From: Rostratula benghalensis
Taxonomy: Eukaryota; Chordata; Aves; Charadriiformes; Rostratulidae
Direction of reading: 5' to 3'
DNA length: 64,000 nt
NCBI GenBank assembly: GCA_013399305.1
Contig: VXAI01000095.1
Location: 3,045,422-3,109,421 of the forward strand
A model generated the notes under the pieces. The model had not been told where the DNA came from. It ran no database searches and saw only the letters and a program-made list of their open reading frames with translations. Each line of letters begins with the position of its first letter. Position 1 is the stretch's first letter. The position numbers were made by a program, and so were the translations under genes. Below are positions 12,731 to 23,010 of the stretch, piece after piece.

Positions 12731-15279
12731 TCTTCAGAACAGATTTGTCTAGAAGAGACTGCAATCTGGATGAGAGCCAGAACAGTAGGCAGTGACTGTT
12801 CATATAGAGGAGAGGAATTTCTCAGCCATTTGAGAAATCAGGGTATTTGGTCAATACGAGAAGTAACATCACAGGCCCGGTTAGGAAAATGTTTGCTGCT
12901 GTTATGATGAGGTTGTCCATGGACAACGAGACAAAGACAATGGACTCCTACTCCAGAGAGTTCCCAGGGACTCCTGGCAGCAGCTCCTTCCATTACAGGC
13001 TGAGGACGTAAGAACTTACAGGCATCAAAGTATCACGAAAGGGAGCAGAAGGGTAGGAAGGGCGAGGCATAAAGGAACCATCCACTTGAGATAAATGAAG
13101 ACATCACAGCAGAGTAAAAAGAGATAACAACAGACAGTTAGGTGCAGAGTGCTAATTGGGAGTCTGAACTGAATCAGTGGCCCCAGCCCAGCATTAATGA
13201 AATATTCATAGACGGCCACACAACGGTGTCAGTAAAGGACAGGTTGCTTTGCCTTCTAGCGAGGAGAACTGTACTGTACCACTGTCCCCTTGTTTTCCCT
13301 ACCCTCACGACGCCGAGACTGTAGGAAAGAATGGCATGCAATTGCTGCAAAGTGTGTTTTCTCCATGACAACTTCATACTGGGTACCTTGGCTATCCAGG
13401 AATTAAAAAATTAATTACATCATCCATAAAGGCCAACCACATAGGAAACAGAGACATCCTGAAACGTCAGATACCTTTAACTTCTAGTCATCTTTCCTTG
13501 ACTTTTAGCAGATTTTAGTTTCCACGTCTTCCTGTCTTATGAAATCTCTGAAAAAGTCTGAGCGGAAAGAGGTTTTTTTACATGGGCAGGAGGGAGCACG
13601 GTGTTTCAGTGGAAAAGTAGCTCTCTTATTGGTAAAAATTTAGAAGTATTTCAAACCAAGAAACCAACCCTGACACAGGCTGTCATGCCTTCTCTGGGAT
13701 AAAGCCCCCACAATTCCCAGAAAGATCAAGAAGTTCTGGGCTCCATCCAGAGCCCCTCAGGACTGAGCCCTTCATCTAGAACACTTGGCTTCGATTCATA
13801 TCTCTTAAACTCACATTGTTCAGAAGAGCTTAAATCTTCCCATAAACGGTTTGCTCAATTGCACTGCATACCGTGCACGCTGCTGAGTGCACCTGTTTGT
13901 TTTGATAGCAAGCACAATAGGATATTTTGTGGGTTGAAATCATCCATTGTAACAAAACAGTCTTTTTTTAATTAAAAACAATTCTGGAAATGAAGACACA
14001 ATAAGAATATGTACCCAAAAAAAAAAAATCCCTCTAGAACGATTGAAAAGTAAAATGTGTCAAAATATTTTTAGAACCTTGTGAGTATTTCGGTGACACA
14101 AAGTCAGTTTTCAGAGAGGAGTTCTGTTCTTAATGGCATGAGCTTGTGTCTTTTAAATATTCTCTAAAAGATATTCTAAGTCATTAAAGTATTCTGTTTT
14201 AAAAATAAAGATAAAATAATTATTAAAGGGAACTGTATACTGAACTGTGTTCCATGTTCTGCTTGCTAATTAGGAAGAAAATGCACTTAAAAAAGAAAAT
14301 CTGATCAGGAAATAAGATTTCCAGTTTACTTAATCAGTATGGGTTGGAATCCATTCACAGAAAGCCATACCATGTAATACTTCTGCGTGTTGAGCTTTCA
14401 CTAATTGCGAGAGGAATAACACACAAAGCCTGAGCTGTGGAGCAGACTCACCATGTTCATTTTAACATAAAGACTTGTACTCTGGGGGTTGTGTTTGTAA
14501 CTGCCTGCGAGTAAACAGTGTCTTTAGCCCCCAGTCTTGCAGAGAACTCTACAATATATGAGGCCAAAATACACAATACTGGAAGCTACTCATAATCATG
14601 AATCATTTTCTAGGAATATTTATTACATTTTGCAACACTGTATATTTAAACATGAAATAATGTGAAAAACAGAGGAAATTGTGGCAACACCATCATCATC
14701 TCATGCTATTCAGTAGAACAGTCATTTGGACACGGCTGCCTACAGCAAGCTCTTGAAATGGGAAACACCTTTACAGGCACGGAGTTCTAAGAAAGCACGA
14801 TCATTTCCCCTCCAGATTTCAGGCTACACAAGCACAGTGTTCTCAGAAATCTTTGAAATGACAATTTGAAATTCTCTTAATGGTCACCAGAGAGGTAAAA
14901 TTAATCTAAGCTAGGAAAAGGAGAGCTGAAGATCTTTAATGGTGCAGGACAACCACAGAGAGAAATCTCAGTGCCAGCTCAGTGTCAGTCGTTAGGTGGA
15001 TTCCCGGCTCTGCAGGACAGAACTGTGGGCACAGCGTAACCTCTCACTGCATCACGGAAGGTGGATTAGACATAAATCAGGATAGATGTTGTTCTATGGA
15101 TTTGTTGCTTTCTTTAGAGTTGGGGAAGGCCGGTGTTGTCTTCCAGAAAATCAGTTCACTGCCCAGCACAAAAGCTTTGCCCTTTTGCCCTCTTCGCATG
15201 CAGAGAGAGGGGATGCTAACATGGTAAAATTCACTCCTGGGCAAGAGGCCAAAACATGGCCTATGTACTATTAAGCCTT
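12731..15279. other. Noncoding stretch
   Basis: No gene, RNA or repeat family recognised. A 14-bp perfect palindrome of T5-AATT-A5 type lies at 13965-13978, and the same palindrome recurs at 61982-61995. Around 13025-13380 open frames occur on both strands, but they overlap one another and show no domain, so they look like chance frames. Confidence 0.6.
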
Positions 15280-15610
15280 CAAAACAGGGTTTAAGTGGGA
15301 CTTAAGTGGTGCGTGAGCCTTTTGTTGGCTTTCTGCCCAGAAGTGAACTTTACCCACAGAGAATATTACATGTTGTCCATGCATTGTCTGCCATATATGG
15401 GTGCAATGTAATTCCCCTTTGTCACCCTGACAAAACGCCCAGCGTTGCTTAAACGGGCCTGCTCTAAATGCTCCAGAGTAAATTATGCTGGCTGCACATA
15501 AGGCATCCAAGCAGAGTGCTACTAACACAGGAGGAAACTATGCCTTTATGGTGAGGGAAATTTAATTTTCTCAGGAGTGCCTCACCAACACGGTAAACAG
15601 TATGGGCCCT
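15280..15610. promoter_or_regulatory. Possible regulatory element with paired NK2-type sites
   Basis: TTAAGTGG occurs twice, at 15291-15298 and 15302-15309, in the same orientation and 11 bp apart, about one helical turn. TTAAGTGG matches the consensus bound by NK2-class homeodomain proteins (the NKX2-1/NKX2-5 type). Downstream DNA is of mixed composition with several CpGs (AAACGCCC, AGCGTTG, AAACGGGC) and no recognised repeat. Function is inferred from the motif pair. Confidence 0.3.
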
Positions 15611-16753
15611 TAGTATAGAAAGATGTGGTTTCTGGCATTTACTTCTCCAAAACAGCATATAATGTTTCTGCAGGTCTTTATTTTGTACTTACAAACTAAG
15701 AAGAATCTCATACTATTATGCTTGTGTAGCATTCTTCATATTAAAATGTAGCTTGAAGTATTCCCACATTCTTCAGTGTGCCTAATTTTATGCACATGAG
15801 TTGCCTTTCAAATTCAATATAATTGCACAGGCAGTCGAAATAAATTAAAACATAGAATATGTCTCTCAAGGAACGAGGTCCAAAGTTGTACTTGCATTCC
15901 TGAAGTAAAAGCTTTTCCCTTTTTAAATTTTATTTCTTTTTCTATGGTTTGGTTTTGCTTTTTTTTTTTTTTTGCTTTGGCACCAGGGCTGTCTCTTTCC
16001 TGATTGACTCATTTTCCTTTGAGAGTTGTTTAGATAGGTTACTAAGAAGGTTAGAAAAGACAAGAAACAAAGGTTTAATGACTTGCAAAAATATGCACAA
16101 CACAAGAGAAATACACACATCCTGGACATTTCCCAGCCTGATACAGACTTAGCTGGAAAAAGGATGACGGGGAGGGAAACAGAATTGGGAACAGAAACAT
16201 CAGATGTCCTGGAAGGAATAATAAATCATAATTTGCTATTGTAAATTCTACTGGCAGCTCTTAAAAGTGACCACAAGTAGTCTCTCTGATATACAGTGAA
16301 GGGATCCAGAACTGCTGACAGGTTTGTGTATACCAAACTGATTAACACTTTCTATTACATAGACGATTATTGGGGACTTTGAATTGGAGTTCCTACATTG
16401 CTCTTACTCCGAAGCAAGCAGCTGTATTTTTTTTTCTGATGGTACTTTCTGTAAACGGCATGTGGAACCTGATTATCGTTCATTTTTATTTAGTTAGCAG
16501 ATGGCTTCCAGCAGCAATTCCTTAAAAGTTCCCTCATTTATGAAATATGAAGTGGCTGACCTAAGTTAAACCAATTAGTAACTTTCCTTTATCATTTTTC
16601 CAGGTGCTTTCTTCATTAGGAGATATCAATCAACTGCAGGGCAGTAAACATGCTAGCTCTGGTATTTGTGGAATGCTCAGATCATCAATTGAAGTACACG
16701 CAGTTCAAATCTGAAATATTAGCAGTTCAAAAATCCATTAAGATCAGTATCAG
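15611..16753. other. AT-rich noncoding stretch
   Basis: No gene or repeat family seen. A run of 15 T occupies 15959-15973 and creates an artificial phenylalanine-rich frame there. Confidence 0.65.
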
Positions 16754-17317
16754 ATGAGTTGTTATAATACCCATATTGAAACGTGTTGCACAGAATCAGC
16801 ATGTGACACCTTGGAACTGAAAGAAAAATATTTCCTGTTACTACAATGTTCACACAAAACCTCTAGATTGCATTCAGTGGGTAAGATAAAATGGTTTTCA
16901 CCTAGAAAATGTTCCCTTTTAGTAATACCACCTTCATTAAAAATGCTCAGTTTACTTTCTTCAGCTGTGCTCTATCTCCAGATACAGGTGGTAGAGAAAA
17001 TGCTTGAGGAGGAAAGTATTCTTATGCAATACAACCAAAAAGTGATTCACCTATTTGTTAAAAACAGACAAACATTTTACCTTATTTTTCAGGATCTTTC
17101 AAGAAGATACCAGTTTATTTTCAAAATAAATAAAGCCACATTATTTGAACTAATGTACGTGACTGAGACTTTTACCCACTCTAAATTAGTAACACAAGAT
17201 GTGATTCTATCCGTGCTTCTGCACAGCTCTCTTGCACACCTTTACAGTCTGAACATTTCAACTGTCTTTCCAATTACACTAGAGAGGAATGCAGTTGATA
17301 GATTCTATATCAAGTAG
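16754..17317 (+). other. Longest open frame (187 codons), unrecognised
   Basis: An ATG-initiated frame of 187 codons ending in TAG. The predicted protein has no signal peptide, zinc finger, homeodomain, transposase or reverse transcriptase motif that I recognise. Its residue mix (rich in L, S, K, I, F and Y) is what AT-rich DNA gives by chance. The start context (CAG before ATG, A after) is weak for vertebrate initiation. A frame this long is somewhat unexpected in one AT-rich 64-kb window but not impossible. I treat it as a probable chance frame; a retrocopy relic or lineage-specific gene is possible but unsupported. Confidence 0.15.
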
Positions 17318-18799
17318 GAAAGAAAATAATCTGCATATTTTCTGAACTGAAGAGTATTAGAGAAAACCAACATCCTGATTTGGTAAATCAGGCAGGATGG
17401 GGCCCACCATTCACCAGAAATGATGTCACAAATTTGTGTTTTGGAAAAAGGCAGGTTAAAATGATAAATGTCAAATATTAGTAGTTCTTTTTAAAAAGGC
17501 ATCTCCCCTGACACTTCACCCTCATCCCTTGCTCTCCCCTCCACAGATGGCAATGAGGTGCACAGTAAAAGAAATTAAGATGATAGTGTGTTGACAGGAG
17601 CAAGGACACTCCAGTTTTCATCCCTGCAGACAACAGAAATGACATCACGTCTCCTCAAACTGACACATTAATAAATTTAGTATCACCTGAACTTTTCTGG
17701 AAAAAAAGAACCCTTTACACCAGCAAGTTATCTGGTGTCAGTAATAATAGGATTCTGTATCATATTCTGCTCCAAATATGATGGCAGAATTACCTTTTGG
17801 GCCCTAACAAGTTGACAGGGGTTCATTTTGCTTCCTCTTTTAATGACATCTTCTTTGCAGGTGAACTGCAGATGTAATGACTTCCTCTTTTGCTTCTGAA
17901 TACTCCCGAAATGTCATCATGACCCAAGACATCTCAATCTGGCTTAATGCAAACGGGAAGCAAAGGGTTTTTAAAGGTGAAACTGATCTTGCTAATGAAG
18001 AAGTATCACTCTTCATCTGGACAGGGAGCACAAAGCTTGTTAGATCGAGCTAGGTGAATGTCACAGGTTAGAGTTCAGGCATAACACAGAATTGTGACTA
18101 AAGATGTTATCTCCTATTTGTGTAGAAATACACAATCACAACAAAGTAATGTAAGTCTAAATCTTAAGTATTTGGGGATCACCCAGCAAGATATGAAATA
18201 AACCTCTGCTGGTCACATCAGCATTTTGAGGACCTTAATCACGAAAAGTTCAAACATTTTGCAAAAGTAGACAATAAACATGTAAGAATATGGGTTTGCT
18301 TTTTTTTAAATAAAAAAGGAATCAACAGCAAAGGGAAGATATTGGATGCTCGTGTAGCCCACTCAGTGCTCCAAACTGGAGAATTAATACAAGAGACTTT
18401 GATTTGTATGTTTATCTACAGCATTTCAGATGGTAAAAATACTTTGTATTTGCTACTACATTGGATTACTCCCCATATATATATATTTAATGCACAGAAG
18501 AGCCAATTAAGAGTCTCAAGTAATGTGAGGGCTGTTTTTCAGTGCAAGTGGAAAGCAGCTTGCCCTTCAGGCATAAAGGAAGTTCCCTGAAGCCACTGGA
18601 AGCTTCTGGGGCTGGGGGTGGGAAATCCCTCTCCCCCACCCCAAACCTCCATACACAAGAACCAAACACATCCAGGGTCCCCCTTGATGAGAGAGAGCAG
18701 GGCTGCCTCTACTGCCAGCTCGTCATAACATTTCTGGGAGATGGCAGGCCTCTCGCTGAGAAGCCTGAGGAGCTGTGGAGCAAAATTTGGCTGGCCTCT
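17318..18799. other. Noncoding stretch with a small GC-rich patch
   Basis: No gene recognised. The 10-mer TTCCTCTTTT occurs at about 17832 and again near 17882. At 18615-18642 GGGGTGGG (18615-18622) and CCCACCCC (18635-18642) form a perfect 8-bp inverted repeat. A frame starting with GTG at 18542 stays open to 19081, but its first in-frame ATG is only at 18806, leaving 91 codons. Confidence 0.55.
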
Positions 18800-18980
18800 T
18801 TGCAGATGTTCTTTTACGTGTATATTTCATTTAATAATGTTTTGTTTACAGTCCAGGCCCTGGTGATGCTCTTCTATTTAAAGCAGCCCACCCTTTGCAG
18901 GGTCGCAGCCTGTCTCAGATGGACACGTTGTGTGAATGGGCCCAGATTGAAGCTCATGCAGAAATTGTTCAATGATTCAC
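18800..18980. promoter_or_regulatory. Possible conserved noncoding element
   Basis: Contains a forkhead-type TGTTTAC, TAAT cores (TTTAATAATG), a MEF2-like CTATTTAAAG and a SOX-like ATTGTTCAATG in repeat-free DNA. It overlaps the second half of an open frame (18542-19081), so weak coding potential cannot be fully excluded. No recognised protein domain. Inference only. Confidence 0.2.
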
Positions 18981-21227
18981 CAAGAGAAAATAAAAAACAA
19001 AAGCCTACTGGATTCAAATGCTTATCTGATTCAGGGAACATTTTAAAAACACCACATGAATATTGTAAGTGCCAAAACTAAAATGGAGATTTGAAAATAA
19101 AGGCTCAGATTTTCGAAGGAAGATTTGCACCATTCATGCATCATTCTCCCTTCCTGTCTGCTTGAAAAAACCTATTATTCTAATATGAAGGTATATTAGA
19201 GACTGTCTGATTTAAGTTTTAGAGCAGTTTTTTCACAGCAAAAGCAGAATACGTTCACAATACATGTTGCAAACACTGACTTATAAGAGCTTTTCCTTAT
19301 TTACTCTTGCTTTCCCAGAGACGCTTAGTGGATTTTACTAATATGGAATATAAAATCAAATAGAATGGGATCCAAAAAGAAGATTGATTGTTTTAAAAAA
19401 CATTATCTATGACTAAATATGATAAGCCCTGTCCCTGACTGAAGTCCATTAAGATCTTTAGAACAGAAGTCACTATATAAATTAAACTACATCATGCTAA
19501 ATTTTACCCAAAACAACAAAGTCACTGGTTACATTAAAAATAAAAAAATCACTGTTATAAAATGTTAATACTAATGGACTCAGATGAACAAAATGGAACA
19601 ACTGGAGGTTATACTCCACAGCATTGGGTTAACTTTGCAAAAACTATTCAGGAGAGTTCCCTAAAGGTCACCACCAAAATATGACAGAAGCGGAAGAACA
19701 GTGGGTTCAAGAATCAAAACTCAATTATGGAGCCCAGAAATCTGCTGGGCGACTTCTCCACGCCATCTAGATAAGAAATGGCTCAAAATATATCAGAACC
19801 TCATAGAAGCACTGCAGTTCTTATTACACAACTGGAGACAAAGGACAGCTTTTATGCAAGACTGAAAACTTTCAGGCCATACCTCACGCAGTGGATTGAT
19901 GCTGCGATTGTTTCCTGGAGAACAGCCTTTATTCATTCTCCAGCAATGAATGCTACAGAATGGATGATAAACTTGCATGTCGGACTGTAAAGTTGCCCTT
20001 CAAGTTGCTTTATGAAAAAACTAAAAGTGGTTGATTATCTAATAGCCAATGCAACACAGAAAATGCAGCATGTCTAAGGCAGAGAAATTGGCTAATGAGT
20101 TTAATCCACTTACCTTGAAAGAAAAAGTAAAGTATTTGCAAATAAGTTTAAATGAATTTTCAATTTAAAAAAATTATGAGTCACGGCCTCTGTGTTATTT
20201 TAGGAAAAACAAGCAATTACACTTAGTTCTAACAGGTGGAATAATGACTTTTTCACCTGTCAACTGACAGCTTAAAATTCCCACACATGTAGACCATTTC
20301 TGTTTCATCTTTTCTTTGAATTTCAGCTGCTTTGCTTTTCAATGCCTGTGCTTTGCTGGTGTCTCCTTTGTGTCTGAAACTCTCACACTGAGTTCCGCCT
20401 CTTTGGTGCTGGGCTTTCTTTTCACAGTGACATTTCAACATAAACAGTCAATATTCATTACCTCAAAGGAGACTTCCCTCCTATTGCTGACCAATTAAAT
20501 ACCAGCTGAGTTAGGCAGACAAAGGTAAAGAAGCTGTAACACAGGACTGGCTTGGAGTATATTTCTTCTTCCCTTAACAGAAAAAAAAATTATTCAAAAC
20601 AAAGAATTGACGATATTGGGAAAATCTGAAGCAGAGCAAAATCAGTTTCTTCAGGAGTTATGTTCCTCCTTTTTATCTCACATGGTCCTTTCCTAGTGTT
20701 ATTTAGCCTGTAGACAGGAATAGAAAAGATGCATATGTATTGTGGGGACAAAGACAGATCACAGGTATTCCGCTACAACCCTGACTTTGATGAAATAACA
20801 AGGAGGTAACAAAAAAATAACATCTCATGTTTGATGCCAAGAGAAAGGGCTTTTCCCTTTTCATTTCTGAGATGCGAATAAGATTCAGATGGGGCTCGAA
20901 TGCTATTGTATTACATACAGTTCAGCAAAGACTGCTTCGTTTTGTATTACGTCAGGGTCAACTCTGAGAAGGAAAATGCCCACCTAAATAGATCACGGGC
21001 AGGGGTGAAGAGGTACACTAAACTTATGGCTGATGAGAACAGCCTGCTGACAGACCGCCTGGAGGCTGATAAACCTCCTTCTCTTCCACGGAGTGGGAGG
21101 GGATGGGCATCTGTATCATTTACTGTCTCCAAAACGTAGGCACAGCCTTCAGGAGAAGGCACAGTTCTACCCATGGCAATGGGATCCAAGCGTTCACGTA
21201 GCTTCACCGGCAAAGTGCAGGAGCACT
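18981..21227. other. Noncoding stretch
   Basis: No gene recognised. An inverted repeat with perfect 8-bp arms TCTAATAT (19179-19186) and ATATTAGA (19193-19200) and a 6-nt spacer is present. At 20947-20960 a CRE-like TTACGTCA is followed directly by a nuclear-receptor-like half-site GGGTCA. DNA from about 20985 to 21215 is richer in GC, with frames open on both strands but no known domain, and it runs into the CR1 copy. Confidence 0.55.
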
Positions 21228-21475
21228 GAATCATAAAAATACCTTGCTGAAAAGGACTCAGAGAGATCATCTATACTGCATGCCTGCCTCAAGGCAGGAT
21301 CAGATACCTGAACTACTCCTGACATGTGTTTGTCCGACCTCTTGTTGAAAACCTCCAGCAGCAGAGACTCTGTACCTCCCTTGGCAATCCATGCCAAGGC
21401 TTAACTGTGCCTGCAAGTTATTAAGGTCTTCTCACTGTCTAAACTAGATGCTTTTTGCTATGAATTCAGCCTGCA
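21228..21475 (-). mobile_element. CR1-like LINE, old truncated 3' end
   Basis: A diverged antisense CR1 3' end. It begins with tail-like GAATCATAAAAATACC, then AGAGATCATCTATACTGCA, CAGGATCAGATACCTGAACT, a CTGACATGTGTTTGTC block, AAAACCTCCAGCAGCAGAGA, CCTCCCTTGGCAATCCATGC and GTCTAAACTAGATG. The order matches the reverse complement of older amniote CR1 subfamilies, in which the CTGACAGGTGTTTGTC block is typical. It is clearly more decayed than the copy at 4129, implying an earlier insertion. No coding part of the element remains. Confidence 0.85.
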
Positions 21476-22599
21476 TAAACCCAAATTTGCACATACCCTA
21501 AAATCCAGAGAGAAGACCATTGGCCTAAATAGTTTTGGCCCAAATATTTTTCAAAGACTTCAAGCATATGCAAGAGGTGTTGGGTGATGAGGACGTTCAG
21601 AGGACAATTTAAAAAAAACCAAGGCAGTAATGATTTATAATCTGAAACAAGGCAGAAGCTTAATTATTTGTCTTAAAAAATGCATTAGTAAAATAACCTA
21701 GCAAAGAGAATTCAAAAGTTTGGAATATGAAAGTACAAAGATCAGCAGCAAATGTGATGCTAACAAAACCAAGCCTGACATTGAAGGACTTAATGACGTC
21801 TCAGTACAAGATCTGGCTGAATTGTCACAGTCTGAAATAGCACATTTAACGATATGAAATAGTTCTTGCATTTCTACATGAAGGTGCAAGTATTTTTTGT
21901 TCCCTTTTGTGAAACAGAGGTTTCTATAGCACAAAAGGGCCCAATCCCACAGCCTACCCTCAGTGGGAGGTTTGCTTAACCAAGAAATGCAATGTCAGGC
22001 TTTCTCAGAGGGTAAAAACAATACAAAGAATTGGTGTGGATGCTTTATGTAAAGGTAACAGCTTGAATATCTGAAAGCATCCAAATGATTTTTACTTAAA
22101 TGGATGTGACATTGCCAAGAAAGAAACTTTATCCTCATGAGAGATCTTTATTAGCCTGGGTACTTAACCCTAAAGATGAGGAGAATTTAATAATCACAGG
22201 GTTGTTTTCTCCCTCTTTCTTTCATTTGTGCAACCAGCAGCTAGAGGGCACAAAAGAATGCTTTTACCTTATGATCTATCATATAAAAGAGCTCTACAGA
22301 CTGAATAAACAAAAAAGAAATCAGTGCTAATATCATAGCATATTACATATTTTGTTTAGAATCTTAATCTGTATTCTCTTTCGCAAGAAGCAGTAGCAAT
22401 TCAGAGAGACAATTGCATGACAGCACACGAGACTAATCACAGACCTTTATCCCACTAAGAATATGTATTTAAACCCCAGAACATAGCAGGTATTTCACAC
22501 CGCATATGCTCTCTATGAACGTGGTCATCATTACTTGCCTTAACTGTTTTGCAAAGCTCTTTGTTTAAAACTAATATAAACACGTATTTAACCTCCTTC
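21476..22599. other. AT-rich noncoding stretch
   Basis: No gene, RNA or repeat family recognised. Frames are short and lack domains. Confidence 0.65.
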
Positions 22600-23010
22600 A
22601 TTCTTACATCTTAAATATTAATGCTGGCTGTGATTCTGCATTAATAACAGCTATTATTTTTGCATTAATAAGGAGCTTACAAGAATAAACATGGAAGTCA
22701 TAGTGCAGTCTTCCTGTCAATTAAAAAGGGAGTCAGTTGTAGTTGCAGAGTGCTTTATCTTATCATTTCACTCAGGACATTCCCAGGTTCATGGATCTGA
22801 TCTGAACAGCTCCAGTGATAATAAACATGTAAGTACACAGAAAACCACCATGGCAAGAAAGCCACAAAGGAGGTTATCAGTGAGTTGCCAATTTTGGAAT
22901 CCCCCACTTTGGAAAGAGCATTATCACCATAAATGAGGTCATTTATGCGGACAGTGTGAGCACCGAGCTTGACATTTTTCCACCAGAAATCCTAATAACC
23001 CCAGGAGGGG
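22600..23010. promoter_or_regulatory. Possible regulatory element with 20-bp palindrome
   Basis: The 11-mer TGCATTAATAA occurs twice exactly (22637-22647 and 22661-22671), 24 bp apart; its ATTAATAA core is homeodomain-like. GATA-like TTATCTTATC lies near 22757. At 22928-22936 CATAAATGA is mirrored perfectly by TCATTTATG at 22939-22947 around a GG spacer, giving a 20-bp inverted repeat centred on TGAGGTCA, a CRE/AP-1-like or nuclear-receptor half-site core. No repeat family is recognised. The features are visible; the regulatory role is inferred. Confidence 0.35.

Noticed and set aside
19005..19020. tRNA B-box-like GGATTCAAATGC
   Set aside because: No matching A box or cloverleaf arms; the B-box consensus is imperfect.
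18542..19081. 180-codon open frame considered as a gene
   Set aside because: It begins with GTG, and the first in-frame ATG is at 18806, leaving 91 codons. No domain is visible and the frame crosses a regulatory-looking segment.
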